A DNA stretch of 64,000 nucleotides from Paenimyroides viscosum (GTDB lineage: Bacteria > Bacteroidota > Bacteroidia > Flavobacteriales > Flavobacteriaceae), in NCBI RefSeq assembly GCF_003858535.1, contig NZ_RQTJ01000002.1, forward strand, positions 145,082 through 209,081, read 5' to 3'. Numbering within the stretch: position 1 is the first letter of the stretch; each line of letters starts with the position of its first letter. This document shows, piece by piece, positions 27,529 to 36,365 of the stretch. Position numbers and translations under genes: made by a program. Under the pieces are notes generated by a model, which searched no databases, was not told where the DNA came from, and saw only the letters and a program-made list of their open reading frames with translations.

Positions 27529-28254
27529 CTAAACTTGTATTTTATTCCATGCAATAACTTGTACACCGCTTGAATATTGAACTTTTAAAGGAAGTTCGTT
27601 TAAATTTAAATCGCCCAAAACATAATTTGTCTGCAATTCGTAAAGCGTTAGTTGGTGTAACGGCCAAGGAATATGATGAATATCGTATCGATACAAATTT
27701 TCATCGGCATCAACATACAGGCAATATCGTTCGGTTAAAAAACAATCTAAATCGGTTTTATCTGTTATTTCGGTTCCAATTTCATACTTTGCTGCAAACG
27801 AAAAATTCTTCTTTTTAAAATCAGATTGAAAGTAATCTTTATTGTTTCGAAACATATCGGCATGTTCGTAAGGTAAAACCGACAATAATTTAGAAACGGC
27901 AACCGAAATGATCTTACTTGCTTCGATGTTTAAAAAACAAACTCCCGGAATATCATCTTTTACAACATAAGTTCTCAGGTTGATCTCATCGAAATTAGAA
28001 ATGGGTGCAAACGGAGGTAAAAACCGCGGTCGTATTTTTTCCATAGTAAATGCCACCAACGACACATAAGCTTCGTTATTAAACAGATCAATTGTTAAAC
28101 CATCGGGAATTAATTCCTGCAAAACATCGGCATCAACCTTCCAATGAAAAAACAAGGCGCGGTTCCATTCCTGATAGAAACTATAAGGCTGTTTTGGGTA
28201 ATCCCAAGTTCGGTGATCGGTTTGTTTCAGTATTTTTTTGATTGATAAACTCAT
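27529..28254 (-). CDS. DUF2071 (YqjF-like) protein
   Basis: A 241-residue DUF2071/YqjF family protein, recognised from the N-terminal WNRALFFHWKVDADVLQELIP (the family's shared Trp/Phe-rich opening) followed by LIPDGLTIDLF, YVSLVAFTMEKIRPR and the C-terminal SSGVQVIAW segment. No enzymatic function is established for the family. The ATG at 28254 is preferred over a TTG two codons upstream. It lies 26 bp downstream of the DUF72 gene on the same strand, suggesting co-transcription. Confidence 0.82.
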   Translation of the reverse strand: MSLSIKKILKQTDHRTWDYPKQPYSFYQEWNRALFFHWKVDADVLQELIPDGLTIDLFNNEAYVSLVAFTMEKIRPRFLPPFAPISNFDEINLRTYVVKDDIPGVCFLNIEASKIISVAVSKLLSVLPYEHADMFRNNKDYFQSDFKKKNFSFAAKYEIGTEITDKTDLDCFLTERYCLYVDADENLYRYDIHHIPWPLHQLTLYELQTNYVLGDLNLNELPLKVQYSSGVQVIAWNKIQV

Positions 28255-28280
28255 AATCAAATGTATATATAAGTTTTTTT

Positions 28281-29162
28281 TTAAAATAGTGACAACTCAT
28301 TTTTTCCAGGATACGGAATATCTAACTTAAATTCGCCATTCAATTGCTTTATGAAATGTGTTGCCAGCAAAGGCGATTCTACTTCAGTATTTTGATGGAT
28401 AAAAAAATACAGTTTCTGTAAACCGCTTTCGCGCCAGTCTTTAAGAACCGTAAGCCAATCGTTTAAGCGGTCGTAATCTGCAGCGGTATTTGCACCAACG
28501 TATCGCACAAAAGCCGTGTTGCCGGTTAAACGCATGTGAAGCATGTCACGACGACCAGCAGTATCAACGATAATATTTGCTACGTTGTGCTTTTGCAACA
28601 AATTACAATATTGATTGAAAATGGTTTTATATGCAAACCATTCTTCATTTCGAACCTCAACAGCTAACGGAAAACCTTTTGGGAATTCTTCGATAAATTT
28701 CTGTAATCGATCAAAATCTTTTGGTTTGAAGTTTTCGTGCATTTGTAGAAAGATCATTCCCAATTTATCTTCGAAAAACGCCAAAGCATCGGTAAATGTC
28801 AAAACTTTTTCATTGGTGTTTAACAACCGACTGTAATGACTGATAGATTGTGGAATTTTAGGAAAAAATTTAAAGTTTTCGGGCGTTTTATCGTTCCAAA
28901 TCCGCACCTGATCTTTAGATGGCGAACGGTAATAAGTAGCATTCAGCTCGATACTATTGAACTGCTTGCTGTAATACATCAATTCGTATTTTGTGCCTTT
29001 TGGGTAGAAGTTTTTTAAATCGGTTTTGTTCCACTTGGCACAACCTACAAAAACCTCGAAATTAGCTTTAGGATTTATTCCTAAAACGGGATAGGTTTCG
29101 GGCGCAGTTGGCGGTAAGGTAAAATCGACCAAAGACGGATCGGCAACTTTTCCAAATTTCAT
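28281..29162 (-). CDS. DUF72 (YecE-like) protein
   Basis: A 293-residue DUF72 protein with a TIM-barrel-like family pattern. Diagnostic parts are FVGCAKWNKTDLKNFYPKGT near the N-terminus, FNSIELNATYYRSPS, FKFFPKIPQSISH, LGMIFLQMHENF and FPLAVEVRNEEWF. The family is widespread and structurally known, but its reaction is not assigned. It is the first gene of a probable two-gene unit with the DUF2071 gene and is divergent from the gene at 29262. Confidence 0.88.
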   Translation of the reverse strand: MKFGKVADPSLVDFTLPPTAPETYPVLGINPKANFEVFVGCAKWNKTDLKNFYPKGTKYELMYYSKQFNSIELNATYYRSPSKDQVRIWNDKTPENFKFFPKIPQSISHYSRLLNTNEKVLTFTDALAFFEDKLGMIFLQMHENFKPKDFDRLQKFIEEFPKGFPLAVEVRNEEWFAYKTIFNQYCNLLQKHNVANIIVDTAGRRDMLHMRLTGNTAFVRYVGANTAADYDRLNDWLTVLKDWRESGLQKLYFFIHQNTEVESPLLATHFIKQLNGEFKLDIPYPGKNELSLF

Positions 29163-29261
29163 TTTTTATTTAAAGATAGCTTTTTTATGAAAAACTGTCG
29201 ATAATAATTGTTGATAATTACAGAGTTGCTATATTTATAGAAGTTTAAATCTATTTTATAA

Positions 29262-29768
29262 ATGCAGAACGAATACAAAGCAGTAGCAGATTCTTATGAA
29301 AATGCTATTTTTTCTTTTAATGATTTTAAAGTTGGCGGAGTTGGTGGAAGCAGAATGATTATTAGTGAATATCATATTGAAATACCGTATAAAAATATGA
29401 TAATCAAGGTTAGTAATGAATTGGGAAATCATAATTTAGGAAAAGTAGATTTAATTTTAAACAATTGCAATTTTTACAATTTTGAAATTACTTCTCGTAA
29501 TCATTTTATGAGTTTATTTTCACGTAAAAAAGAAATGCTGAATATAGAATGTATCAACAATATCTTTAAGAAAACATTACAGAATATAGCTATAACTTCT
29601 GGTTTAGAGAAAGTTGCAAAACAAAATGCATTTGAACCACACATAACATCGAATTACACTACCGGAAAATGGATTATTTCTACAAAATACCATTTAGAAT
29701 TTGAAGACAAACTTGGGGCTTTAAAAGCATTGATCGATTTTCATAAATTGATAATTGATTCGATTTAA
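29262..29768 (+). CDS. Hypothetical protein
   Basis: A 168-residue protein that I do not recognise. It is soluble, has no signal peptide or membrane segment, and alternates beta-type stretches (YHIEIPYKNMIIKVS, KVDLILNNCNFYNFEI) with helical ones (ALKALIDFHKLIIDSI), reading like a small alpha/beta sensor or effector domain. It is flanked by the divergent DUF72 gene and a bidirectional terminator, so it is transcribed alone. Confidence 0.65.
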   Translation: MQNEYKAVADSYENAIFSFNDFKVGGVGGSRMIISEYHIEIPYKNMIIKVSNELGNHNLGKVDLILNNCNFYNFEITSRNHFMSLFSRKKEMLNIECINNIFKKTLQNIAITSGLEKVAKQNAFEPHITSNYTTGKWIISTKYHLEFEDKLGALKALIDFHKLIIDSI

Positions 29769-29785
29769 AGAAATATTATATATGT

Positions 29786-29815
29786 AAAAGCCACTCGTTC
29801 AAGTGGCTTTTTGTT
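29786..29815. terminator. Bidirectional terminator
   Basis: GCCACT (29790-29795) pairs with AGTGGC (29802-29807), flanked by A4 on the left and T5 on the right. It serves the convergent genes ending at 29768 and 29814. Confidence 0.8.
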
Positions 29816-30467
29816 ATTTATTAAGTAAAATGGCATCGATTACATAATTGTAATTTAGTAAATCACGATCGTCTTCGTCATAAATTCTTTCCCATTTAAA
29901 ATCGGGCAGTAAAATTTTGCTCGATGCTTTTCCGTTCCAATCCACTTTTAAATCATGTTTTTCTAAAACAGCAACAATTTTTTTGGCAATTTCTTTACTC
30001 ACAACATCGCTTTCATTATTAATTTTCTGAAAACTGATGTTTAACCCCTCTCCTCGAACAGCACGTTCTAAATCTTGTCCGTGATAAAAACAATACCCTT
30101 CAGATTTTTCATTGTTATCGTTTAAGGTACGTTCTACCTCAACAACTTCGTACTCTCCATCATCCATTGTATATCCTGTATAATGAAGTGCAATAATTTT
30201 AGATTCTGCCAACTCATCAAAAGCCGCAATTAACCTATTTGTCTGTGTGTTTTCACCCCACGATTCACTTTCTTTTAAAAGTTCTTCGTTTACAGCATTA
30301 ATCTGTTTGTACGCCCAATCTTCGGAAATCTCGTCTTCAAAACCATTATCTTCAATTTCTTCGATAATATTGTTCTGAATGTCCTCTAAACTGTAAAACC
30401 CCGAACGAACCTGTGTGTAAATAGAATCAAAAATAAATTGCTGATCTTCAGACATACTCTGTTTCAT
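29814..30467 (-). CDS. Hypothetical protein, possibly DUF6891
   Basis: A 217-residue acidic soluble protein. The segment KSEGYCFYHGQDLERAVRGE and the N-terminal FIFDSIYTQVRSGFYSLEDI recall the DUF6891 family; this assignment is from memory and tentative. No signal peptide, membrane segment or catalytic motif is evident. The stop overlaps the right arm of the shared terminator. The upstream region to 31393 is gene-free. Confidence 0.6.
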   Translation of the reverse strand: MKQSMSEDQQFIFDSIYTQVRSGFYSLEDIQNNIIEEIEDNGFEDEISEDWAYKQINAVNEELLKESESWGENTQTNRLIAAFDELAESKIIALHYTGYTMDDGEYEVVEVERTLNDNNEKSEGYCFYHGQDLERAVRGEGLNISFQKINNESDVVSKEIAKKIVAVLEKHDLKVDWNGKASSKILLPDFKWERIYDEDDRDLLNYNYVIDAILLNK

Positions 30468-30785
30468 AAATTTTTGCTTTAAAGCCTTTTAATGTTTTAT
30501 TTTTTATAGTACGAATATATTAATTCCATTTAAATATCATACAATACCTTATGTTTTTTTATGATTTTTATGATTTTTTTGATTTGATTTAATCTATTAA
30601 TCTGAGTTCGATTATAAAATTGAGATTCATATTTCAATAAATAAGTAAGATACGAGTGTTTTTTAGGAAGAAATAGCGGGCTATTTCGAGGAAAAAAAGC
30701 GAAGTAGGTTGCCATTTATTGTAAAGTTGATAATAGCTTAACCTGTAGCGTATGATCCTTTTAAATGAAAGAAACTAAAATCGGA

Positions 30786-31011
30786 TAGTTTTTTTACCAC
30801 ATAGTTTGTGTATTTACTGTTGAACAAATTTTTAGCTACATAGTTTTTGTATCTTACAAAATAAACACATGTGTTTTATCAATGATAAAAACTATATATA
30901 CCTTTTTGATTGTCTATAACTTACCAATAAATCAATATATAACTATATGTACTATTGGGGTTTAAAAACATATAAATTGTGTATCAGTGATATTTTATAA
31001 TAGACTACGGT
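30786..31011 (+). repeat. Dispersed non-coding repeat, copy 2
   Basis: Colinear with 26081-26306 in the same orientation; the best-matching part is the first 110 bp (TTTACTGTTGAACAAATTTTTAG against TTTACTGCTGAACAAATTTTAG and onwards). The two copies bracket five genes. Confidence 0.75.
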
Positions 31012-31036
31012 AAACTTATTATTTTTTACTTATAAA

Positions 31037-31252
31037 TACCCGTAGTGCATTATCAAAATACCGTTTTGTCACATTTTTTGTTTACTTCACTTTGTTTCGC
31101 TACAAAAATATGCGCCAAAACCCGACATCGTTTCATTTCATTTGCCCCCGAATTTCATTCGGGGTTACAAATATTTGACTCCTACGGAGTCTTATTTTTT
31201 TTCTATATTCATTTTCAATGAATTAATTTTAATCACATAATGCACTACGGGT
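31037..31252. repeat. Segment bounded by 16-bp inverted repeats
   Basis: ACCCGTAGTGCATTAT (31038-31053) is repeated in inverse orientation at 31237-31252. Inside are CCCCGAAT-TTC-ATTCGGGG (31146-31164) and GACTCC-TAC-GGAGTC (31177-31191). A third copy of the 16-mer lies at 26032-26047. There is no coding frame, so this may be a small non-autonomous element or a composite of palindromic repeats. Confidence 0.65.
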
Positions 31253-31365
31253 TTATAAATATAATCAGCGATATGAATCCAAGAGAAGAATCGGACTCTT
31301 AGTAACGGTAATGCAATAATCTAAAATTATAGTTGCCTTAAACATTAAATGTAAAATGGATATGG

Positions 31366-31373
31366 TACCTTTG
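31366..31373 (+). promoter_or_regulatory. -7 element of the MFS gene
   Basis: TACCTTTG matches TAnnTTTG and lies 20 bp before the start codon at 31394. Confidence 0.5.
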
Positions 31374-31393
31374 CAAATTCTTAATAAACTACG

Positions 31394-32542
31394 ATGAATA
31401 AAGGATTAATTGCTTTGGCATGTGGCGGTTTAGCTATTGGTATGACCGAGTTTACCATGATGGGTATTTTACAAGATATAGCTAAAGATCAACAAATAGA
31501 AATTACAGAAGCTGCTCATTTTATTGCTCTTTATGCATTGGGTGTGGTAGTTGGCGCACCTATTTTAACCATTTTTACAGGTAAAATTGCTCCTAAAAAG
31601 GTTTTAATAATCCTTATGTTATTATTTGTTGTATTTAACGGTTTGTTTGCCATTGCGCCAGAGTACAATACCTTAGCCATTGCAAGATTTATGTCGGGCT
31701 TACCACATGGTGCTTTTTTTGGAGTAGGATCTGTAATGGCAGCACAATTAGCTTCTAAAGGCAAAGAAGCACAAGCTATAGCCTTTATGTTTACCGGTAT
31801 GACTATTGCCAATTTAGCCGGTGTTCCGCTTGGAACGTACATTGGGCATCATTATTCGTGGCGCATTACTTACGGAATTATTGCGGCATTAGGGCTAATT
31901 ACGATTCTTAGCATTTATTTTTGGTTGCCTGCTATGAATAGTAAAATGAATGGTAATTTAAAGCAACAACTATCGTACTTTAAAAATTTAAAAGCTTGGG
32001 TAATTATTGCGGTAATATCTATTGGAACGGGTGGTTTGTTTTCATGGATTACTTATATATCGCCAATGGTTACAAAAGTTGGAGGTTTACAAGAAAACAA
32101 AGTTCCACTTATTATGATTTTAGTAGGATTAGGAATGTTTTTTGGGAATATTATTGGCGGTAAGTTAGCCGATACCATTTCACCTACCAAAGCTGCCATT
32201 AGCTGTTTTATAGCAATGGCGTTTACATTAGTTGTAGTGTATTTCACCGCACATATTACTCAACTTACTTATATAATGGCTTTTATTACCGGTTTGGTTG
32301 CTTTTACTATTGGGTCTCCTTTACAAATGATGCTTATTACATCTGCAAAAGGATCCGAAAACATAGCTGCAGCTGCAGGTCAGGCTAGTTTTAATGTTGG
32401 TAACACTTTAGGCGCATATTTAGGCGGCATACCTATAACAATTGGCTACACTTATAACTCGCCTGTTTTAATTGGTGTGGGTATGGCGGCAATCGGTGGC
32501 ATGTTGGCTATTGTTTATCTAAAAAAATTCTTAAAAGTTTAA
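31394..32542 (+). CDS. MFS transporter, AraJ/sugar-efflux type
   Basis: A 382-residue major facilitator with 12 predicted transmembrane helices. The N-terminus ALACGGLAIGMTEFTMMGIL carries the TEF motif typical of the AraJ/YdhP drug-and-sugar efflux branch (DHA1), and RFMSGLPHGAFFGVG is the family's helix-4 signature. It should export small molecules by proton antiport; the substrate is unknown. It is monocistronic with its own promoter. Confidence 0.88.
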   Translation: MNKGLIALACGGLAIGMTEFTMMGILQDIAKDQQIEITEAAHFIALYALGVVVGAPILTIFTGKIAPKKVLIILMLLFVVFNGLFAIAPEYNTLAIARFMSGLPHGAFFGVGSVMAAQLASKGKEAQAIAFMFTGMTIANLAGVPLGTYIGHHYSWRITYGIIAALGLITILSIYFWLPAMNSKMNGNLKQQLSYFKNLKAWVIIAVISIGTGGLFSWITYISPMVTKVGGLQENKVPLIMILVGLGMFFGNIIGGKLADTISPTKAAISCFIAMAFTLVVVYFTAHITQLTYIMAFITGLVAFTIGSPLQMMLITSAKGSENIAAAAGQASFNVGNTLGAYLGGIPITIGYTYNSPVLIGVGMAAIGGMLAIVYLKKFLKV

Positions 32543-32677
32543 AATAATTACACCATTTGTAGAAAAAATAACCAAAATTCATGTCTAAAAAAACTATATA
32601 ACTAGCTGTAAACACCCTATTTCGCAATGGCACAATGCTTGGTTTATTTAAGTTGTAACATTAAATATTAAAAAGCT

Positions 32678-33052
32678 ATGAAAAGTATTTTAAAAATTTT
32701 CGGAATTTTATGTTTATCAATCTTTGTTTTTACCGCTTGTAGCGATGATGATGATCCAGCAGATAGCGACTTCTTTATTGGTAGATATAATGGTGAAGTA
32801 AGTTATTCTAATGCAGATGAATCTAAATCTAACGATAACGGACATGTGCAGGTTGTAAAAGTTGGCGATAAATACAACTTCTTATTTTCGGACAGTATAC
32901 CAGATATTACGGGTGTTGAATTTGAAAAAAACGAAAATACCGCAGTAATGATTGGTTCATCGGGTACACATTACATAAGAATCAATGCTAGCAAACTAAC
33001 CATATTGTACTTAAAAGATGGTGCAACGTGGAGAGCTAATGCTGATAGATAA
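32678..33052 (+). CDS. Small lipoprotein with surface-export signal
   Basis: A 124-residue lipoprotein. The signal peptide ends in the lipobox FTAC, and the mature protein begins CSDDDDPAD; acidic residues right after the Cys form the Bacteroidota lipoprotein export signal, so surface exposure is likely. The rest is a short beta-rich domain with no recognised family (SSGTHYIRINASKLTILY). It is monocistronic with a strong terminator; function unknown. Confidence 0.75.
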   Translation: MKSILKIFGILCLSIFVFTACSDDDDPADSDFFIGRYNGEVSYSNADESKSNDNGHVQVVKVGDKYNFLFSDSIPDITGVEFEKNENTAVMIGSSGTHYIRINASKLTILYLKDGATWRANADR

Positions 33053-33071
33053 TTTAAAAATTAATTTTTTT

Positions 33072-33107
33072 AAGAGTCATATTTTTTAATATGACTCTTT
33101 TTTTTAT
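33072..33107 (+). terminator. Lipoprotein gene terminator
   Basis: AAGAGTCATATT (33072-33083) pairs perfectly with AATATGACTCTT (33088-33099) across TTTT, followed by T7 or more. Confidence 0.9.
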
Positions 33108-33161
33108 ATTTACTTTAACAAATTAAGTTATTTTTAACAAATCTCACACAGCCTAACACTT

Positions 33162-36100
33162 ATGAAAAACAAATACTTAACATTGCTTACGTTAATTTCG
33201 ATGCCCTTATTTGGACAAACTTATTCTGCAAGTGAATTTATTTCTTCGGGAATAGAACAACATACCAACAAAGCTTATGACAAAGCAATAGCAGATTTTA
33301 GTAAAGTAAATATTAGCGATCCCAAATACATTACTGCTCAATACGAAATTATTAATTCGTTACTTGCCGATAAAAAGTTAGAAGAAGCTTTAAAACTATC
33401 AACACAACTTTTCGAAGAAAAAAAATATTTAGAAGCGCCTTATTTATTAGCACTTCATGGAATTGTTTTAAGTGAAAACGATAAGCTAGATGAAGCAATA
33501 CAAATGTTTGATTTAGGCTTAAAAAACAATCCAGAATCTACACATTTGTTACTAAACAAAGCAGTAGTTCTTTATAAACAGAAAAAAAACCAAGAAGTTT
33601 TAGATCTTTATAAAAAAATAATAACAATAGATCCATCGCACACAAGCGCTTTGTATCATTTAGGTAATTTAGCGTTAGAAGATGGTAAAATTGTAGAAGG
33701 CAGTTTGTCTTTAATGACTTTTTTAATGCTTGATCCTCTTTCGGCAAACGCTTATAGTGCATTGAGTACTTTAAACAAAAAATACCACCAAAATTACACC
33801 AGCAAACCTACATTAAAATATTCTGAAACTGGCGATCAGTTTAAAGAATTAGAAGAACTTTTAAACGCTCAGGTTCAATATCATGCAAACTATCCGCTAA
33901 AAATTGGCATAGACGATGTTGTGGTAAGAAACATGCAGGCTATTATTGATTATTTTGAAACGCACGACGTTAAAAATGGCTTTTTTGAAAATCAATTTGG
34001 AAAACATTTCAAAGAGATTGCGTTGGCAAAACACACAAAAAATTATTTATACCTTTCGCTTGGATCTATAAGTTCAAGTTTTGAGAAGGAATATAGTAAA
34101 AATGATAAAGAAATTAAAAATTACGTAGATACTTTTTTAATTCCAAAAATAACAGAGAACTATTTTACTGGTTACAGAGGAAATCAAAAGTACAAGGTTT
34201 TTAGAGAAAATAACGAAAAAGTTTTTTTACCTCTTAATAAAGAAAATGAATTAGAAGGAACCGGAATTGTAGAAGACTTTTTAGGCACAAAAAAGGCAGA
34301 CATAACTTACAAAGACAATAACTTAAACGGTGTAAAAAATTATTACGAAGCTAATGGAAATTTAAGCTACTCTGAAAATTATGTAAACGGTGAAATAACG
34401 GGCGCAATAAAAAATTACGCTGTTAACAATCAACTTATTTTAGATTTAAATTCAAAAAACGGAAAAGCAGACGGTAAATACACCACTTATTATCCTACAT
34501 CGGGCAAAAACTGTGAAGGCACTTATGTAGATGATTCATATAACGGACTTTCGCAATGTTACTACCCAGACGGTACAAAAAAAATAATTGCAAATTATAG
34601 AAACGGTCTGTTTAACGGTGAGTACAAACGCTTTAACGAAACAGGAACTTTAGTATTAAATAGCAACTATGCAGATAATGAAATAGATGGTGATTTTCTA
34701 GAATATTACGACAACGGCACATTAAAACTAGAATCTAAATATATTAAAGGCAAACCTGTAACTTATACAAGCTATCATTCTAACAAAAAAGTTGAAAACC
34801 TAATTACTTATAAGGATCATAAAATTGTTTCTAGCGAGCTTTTTTCTGTTGATGGAAAACTGCTTGAGAAAGAAAATTATGACGCAAAAGAGAATTTAAT
34901 TTCTGCCGAAAGTTTTGATGAAAGTGGACATAAATATCAAACACACTTTTTCAAAAACGGTAAATACAGTCATTCAGAGTTTCAATTTGCAAACGCACCT
35001 GCCTTAAAAAACAAAGACAAAACGCAGTATCAAAATTACAATGCATTAGGAAATCTTATTGCAGAAGGATCTTTCGAAAAAAGCAAACCTGTTGGCGAAT
35101 GGAGCTATTACGATGCTTTAGGGTATTTAAAAAGTAAAACAACTTTTGATAATAATGGAGATTATTTAAAAATAGAAACTTTTTTAAGCAACGGTCAAAG
35201 AGATTATAAGGTTTCGTACAAAGAAAATCTTTACAATGGTTTGTTTGAAGATTTTTGGAACAACAAAATAAAATACACTCAGTATTATGACGAAAACGGT
35301 TTAAATGGTCCGGAAATTTTGTATTACGATAATGGTAAAATCTCTACAAACGCATTCTACATTAATAATAACTTAGAAAACGAAAAGTATATTTACACAC
35401 AAGACCAAAAACTTTATCGTAAAGATATACTAAGCACTAATTTTACTTTAGCTTCTACATTTTATTTGTTAGATACACCAACTACTTTTGATTTTGTAGA
35501 AAAAAACGGAAAATTCACAATTAAAGAAACTGCTGCAACTACCAAAACGGTTGAACTTAAAAACGGACAATTACACGGAACATCTGTAAAACAAGCGGGC
35601 AGTTTAGTGTTAAACAAAGAAAACTATGTAAATAACGTATTACACGGAAAGCAAATTTACAATGCACCAACCGGTAAACTTACATATGAAGCGGATTATT
35701 TTGCAGGTAAACGTCATGGTTTATCTAAAAAATATGATCATTTAGGCAATCCTATCAACAGTTTGCAGTTTGAATGGGGTAAAGAAAATTTTGTAAGAAC
35801 AGTGTTTATTCCAGGAATAAATAAAAAATCTACCGAAGTAAATTATATTAACGACCAACGCCACGGAACCAACACCATTTTTGGAACAAACGGCGAAACA
35901 CTTGCCATTATTCATTATTATTATGATACACCAACAAGCTATCAAACAGTAGATAAAAATGGTGAGTTATCAAGCAAAATACCTTTTACAAAAGAAGTCA
36001 ATAAGATAGAATCCTATTATAAAAACGGAAAAAAAGCATTAGAAATTAACTTTAAAAACTTTCTATATAATGGTGATTATAAGCTAAATTTCGAAGATGG

Positions 36101-36365
36101 TTCGCTTGCTTATCATGCACAATATAATTCTGGTTGGTTAAACGGCAATCAACATATTAATTACGAAAATGGTCAGCGATATATGCAAACATCGTTTATA
36201 AATGGCAAACAACAAGGAAACACCATTTACTTTGATACAAACGGTGATAAATTGATTGAAACAGAATATTCTGAAGATGAAATTCACGGAAACTATAAAA
36301 TTTATGAAAACAATAAGATTAAACATAACTACACCTATGATTCAGATATTTTGGTGGCGATTTAG
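33162..36365 (+). CDS. Exported TPR and MORN-variant (YwqK-like) repeat protein
   Basis: A 1067-residue protein with a signal peptide (MKNKYLTLLTLISMPLFGQ). Residues 20-210 form TPR repeats, for example LDEAIQMFDLGLKNNPES and SALYHLGNLALEDGKI. From about 340 to the end runs a long array of MORN-2/YwqK-type repeats, each around YxNGxLxxExxYxxGxxxG, such as NGEYKRFNETGTLVLNSNY and YDNGTLKLESKYIKG. Such arrays form extended beta-hairpin ladders; YwqK itself is annotated as an antitoxin, but no toxin partner is visible here. The protein is probably periplasmic or outer-membrane associated. Its end overlaps the next gene by 29 bp, indicating translational coupling with the transglutaminase-like pair. 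Confidence 0.82.
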   Translation: MKNKYLTLLTLISMPLFGQTYSASEFISSGIEQHTNKAYDKAIADFSKVNISDPKYITAQYEIINSLLADKKLEEALKLSTQLFEEKKYLEAPYLLALHGIVLSENDKLDEAIQMFDLGLKNNPESTHLLLNKAVVLYKQKKNQEVLDLYKKIITIDPSHTSALYHLGNLALEDGKIVEGSLSLMTFLMLDPLSANAYSALSTLNKKYHQNYTSKPTLKYSETGDQFKELEELLNAQVQYHANYPLKIGIDDVVVRNMQAIIDYFETHDVKNGFFENQFGKHFKEIALAKHTKNYLYLSLGSISSSFEKEYSKNDKEIKNYVDTFLIPKITENYFTGYRGNQKYKVFRENNEKVFLPLNKENELEGTGIVEDFLGTKKADITYKDNNLNGVKNYYEANGNLSYSENYVNGEITGAIKNYAVNNQLILDLNSKNGKADGKYTTYYPTSGKNCEGTYVDDSYNGLSQCYYPDGTKKIIANYRNGLFNGEYKRFNETGTLVLNSNYADNEIDGDFLEYYDNGTLKLESKYIKGKPVTYTSYHSNKKVENLITYKDHKIVSSELFSVDGKLLEKENYDAKENLISAESFDESGHKYQTHFFKNGKYSHSEFQFANAPALKNKDKTQYQNYNALGNLIAEGSFEKSKPVGEWSYYDALGYLKSKTTFDNNGDYLKIETFLSNGQRDYKVSYKENLYNGLFEDFWNNKIKYTQYYDENGLNGPEILYYDNGKISTNAFYINNNLENEKYIYTQDQKLYRKDILSTNFTLASTFYLLDTPTTFDFVEKNGKFTIKETAATTKTVELKNGQLHGTSVKQAGSLVLNKENYVNNVLHGKQIYNAPTGKLTYEADYFAGKRHGLSKKYDHLGNPINSLQFEWGKENFVRTVFIPGINKKSTEVNYINDQRHGTNTIFGTNGETLAIIHYYYDTPTSYQTVDKNGELSSKIPFTKEVNKIESYYKNGKKALEINFKNFLYNGDYKLNFEDGSLAYHAQYNSGWLNGNQHINYENGQRYMQTSFINGKQQGNTIYFDTNGDKLIETEYSEDEIHGNYKIYENNKIKHNYTYDSDILVAI

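Larger units (their letters stand above)
30468..31393. other. 926-bp gene-free interval rich in repeats
   Basis: No credible gene is present; a 61-codon minus frame at 30530-30715 has no family features and low-complexity composition. The interval contains the second copy of the 226-bp dispersed repeat (30786-31011), a segment bounded by 16-bp inverted repeats (31037-31252) with two internal palindromes, and the MFS gene promoter near its right end. Confidence 0.6.

Noticed and set aside
30530..30715. 61-codon minus-strand frame in the repeat-rich interval
   Set aside because: Composition is Lys/Ile/Phe low complexity, there is no family motif, and the surrounding DNA is repeat-like.
33162..36365. 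YwqK-like repeats as an antitoxin of a toxin-antitoxin pair
   Set aside because: The protein is very large, exported, has TPRs, and there is no adjacent toxin; the label comes only from repeat similarity.
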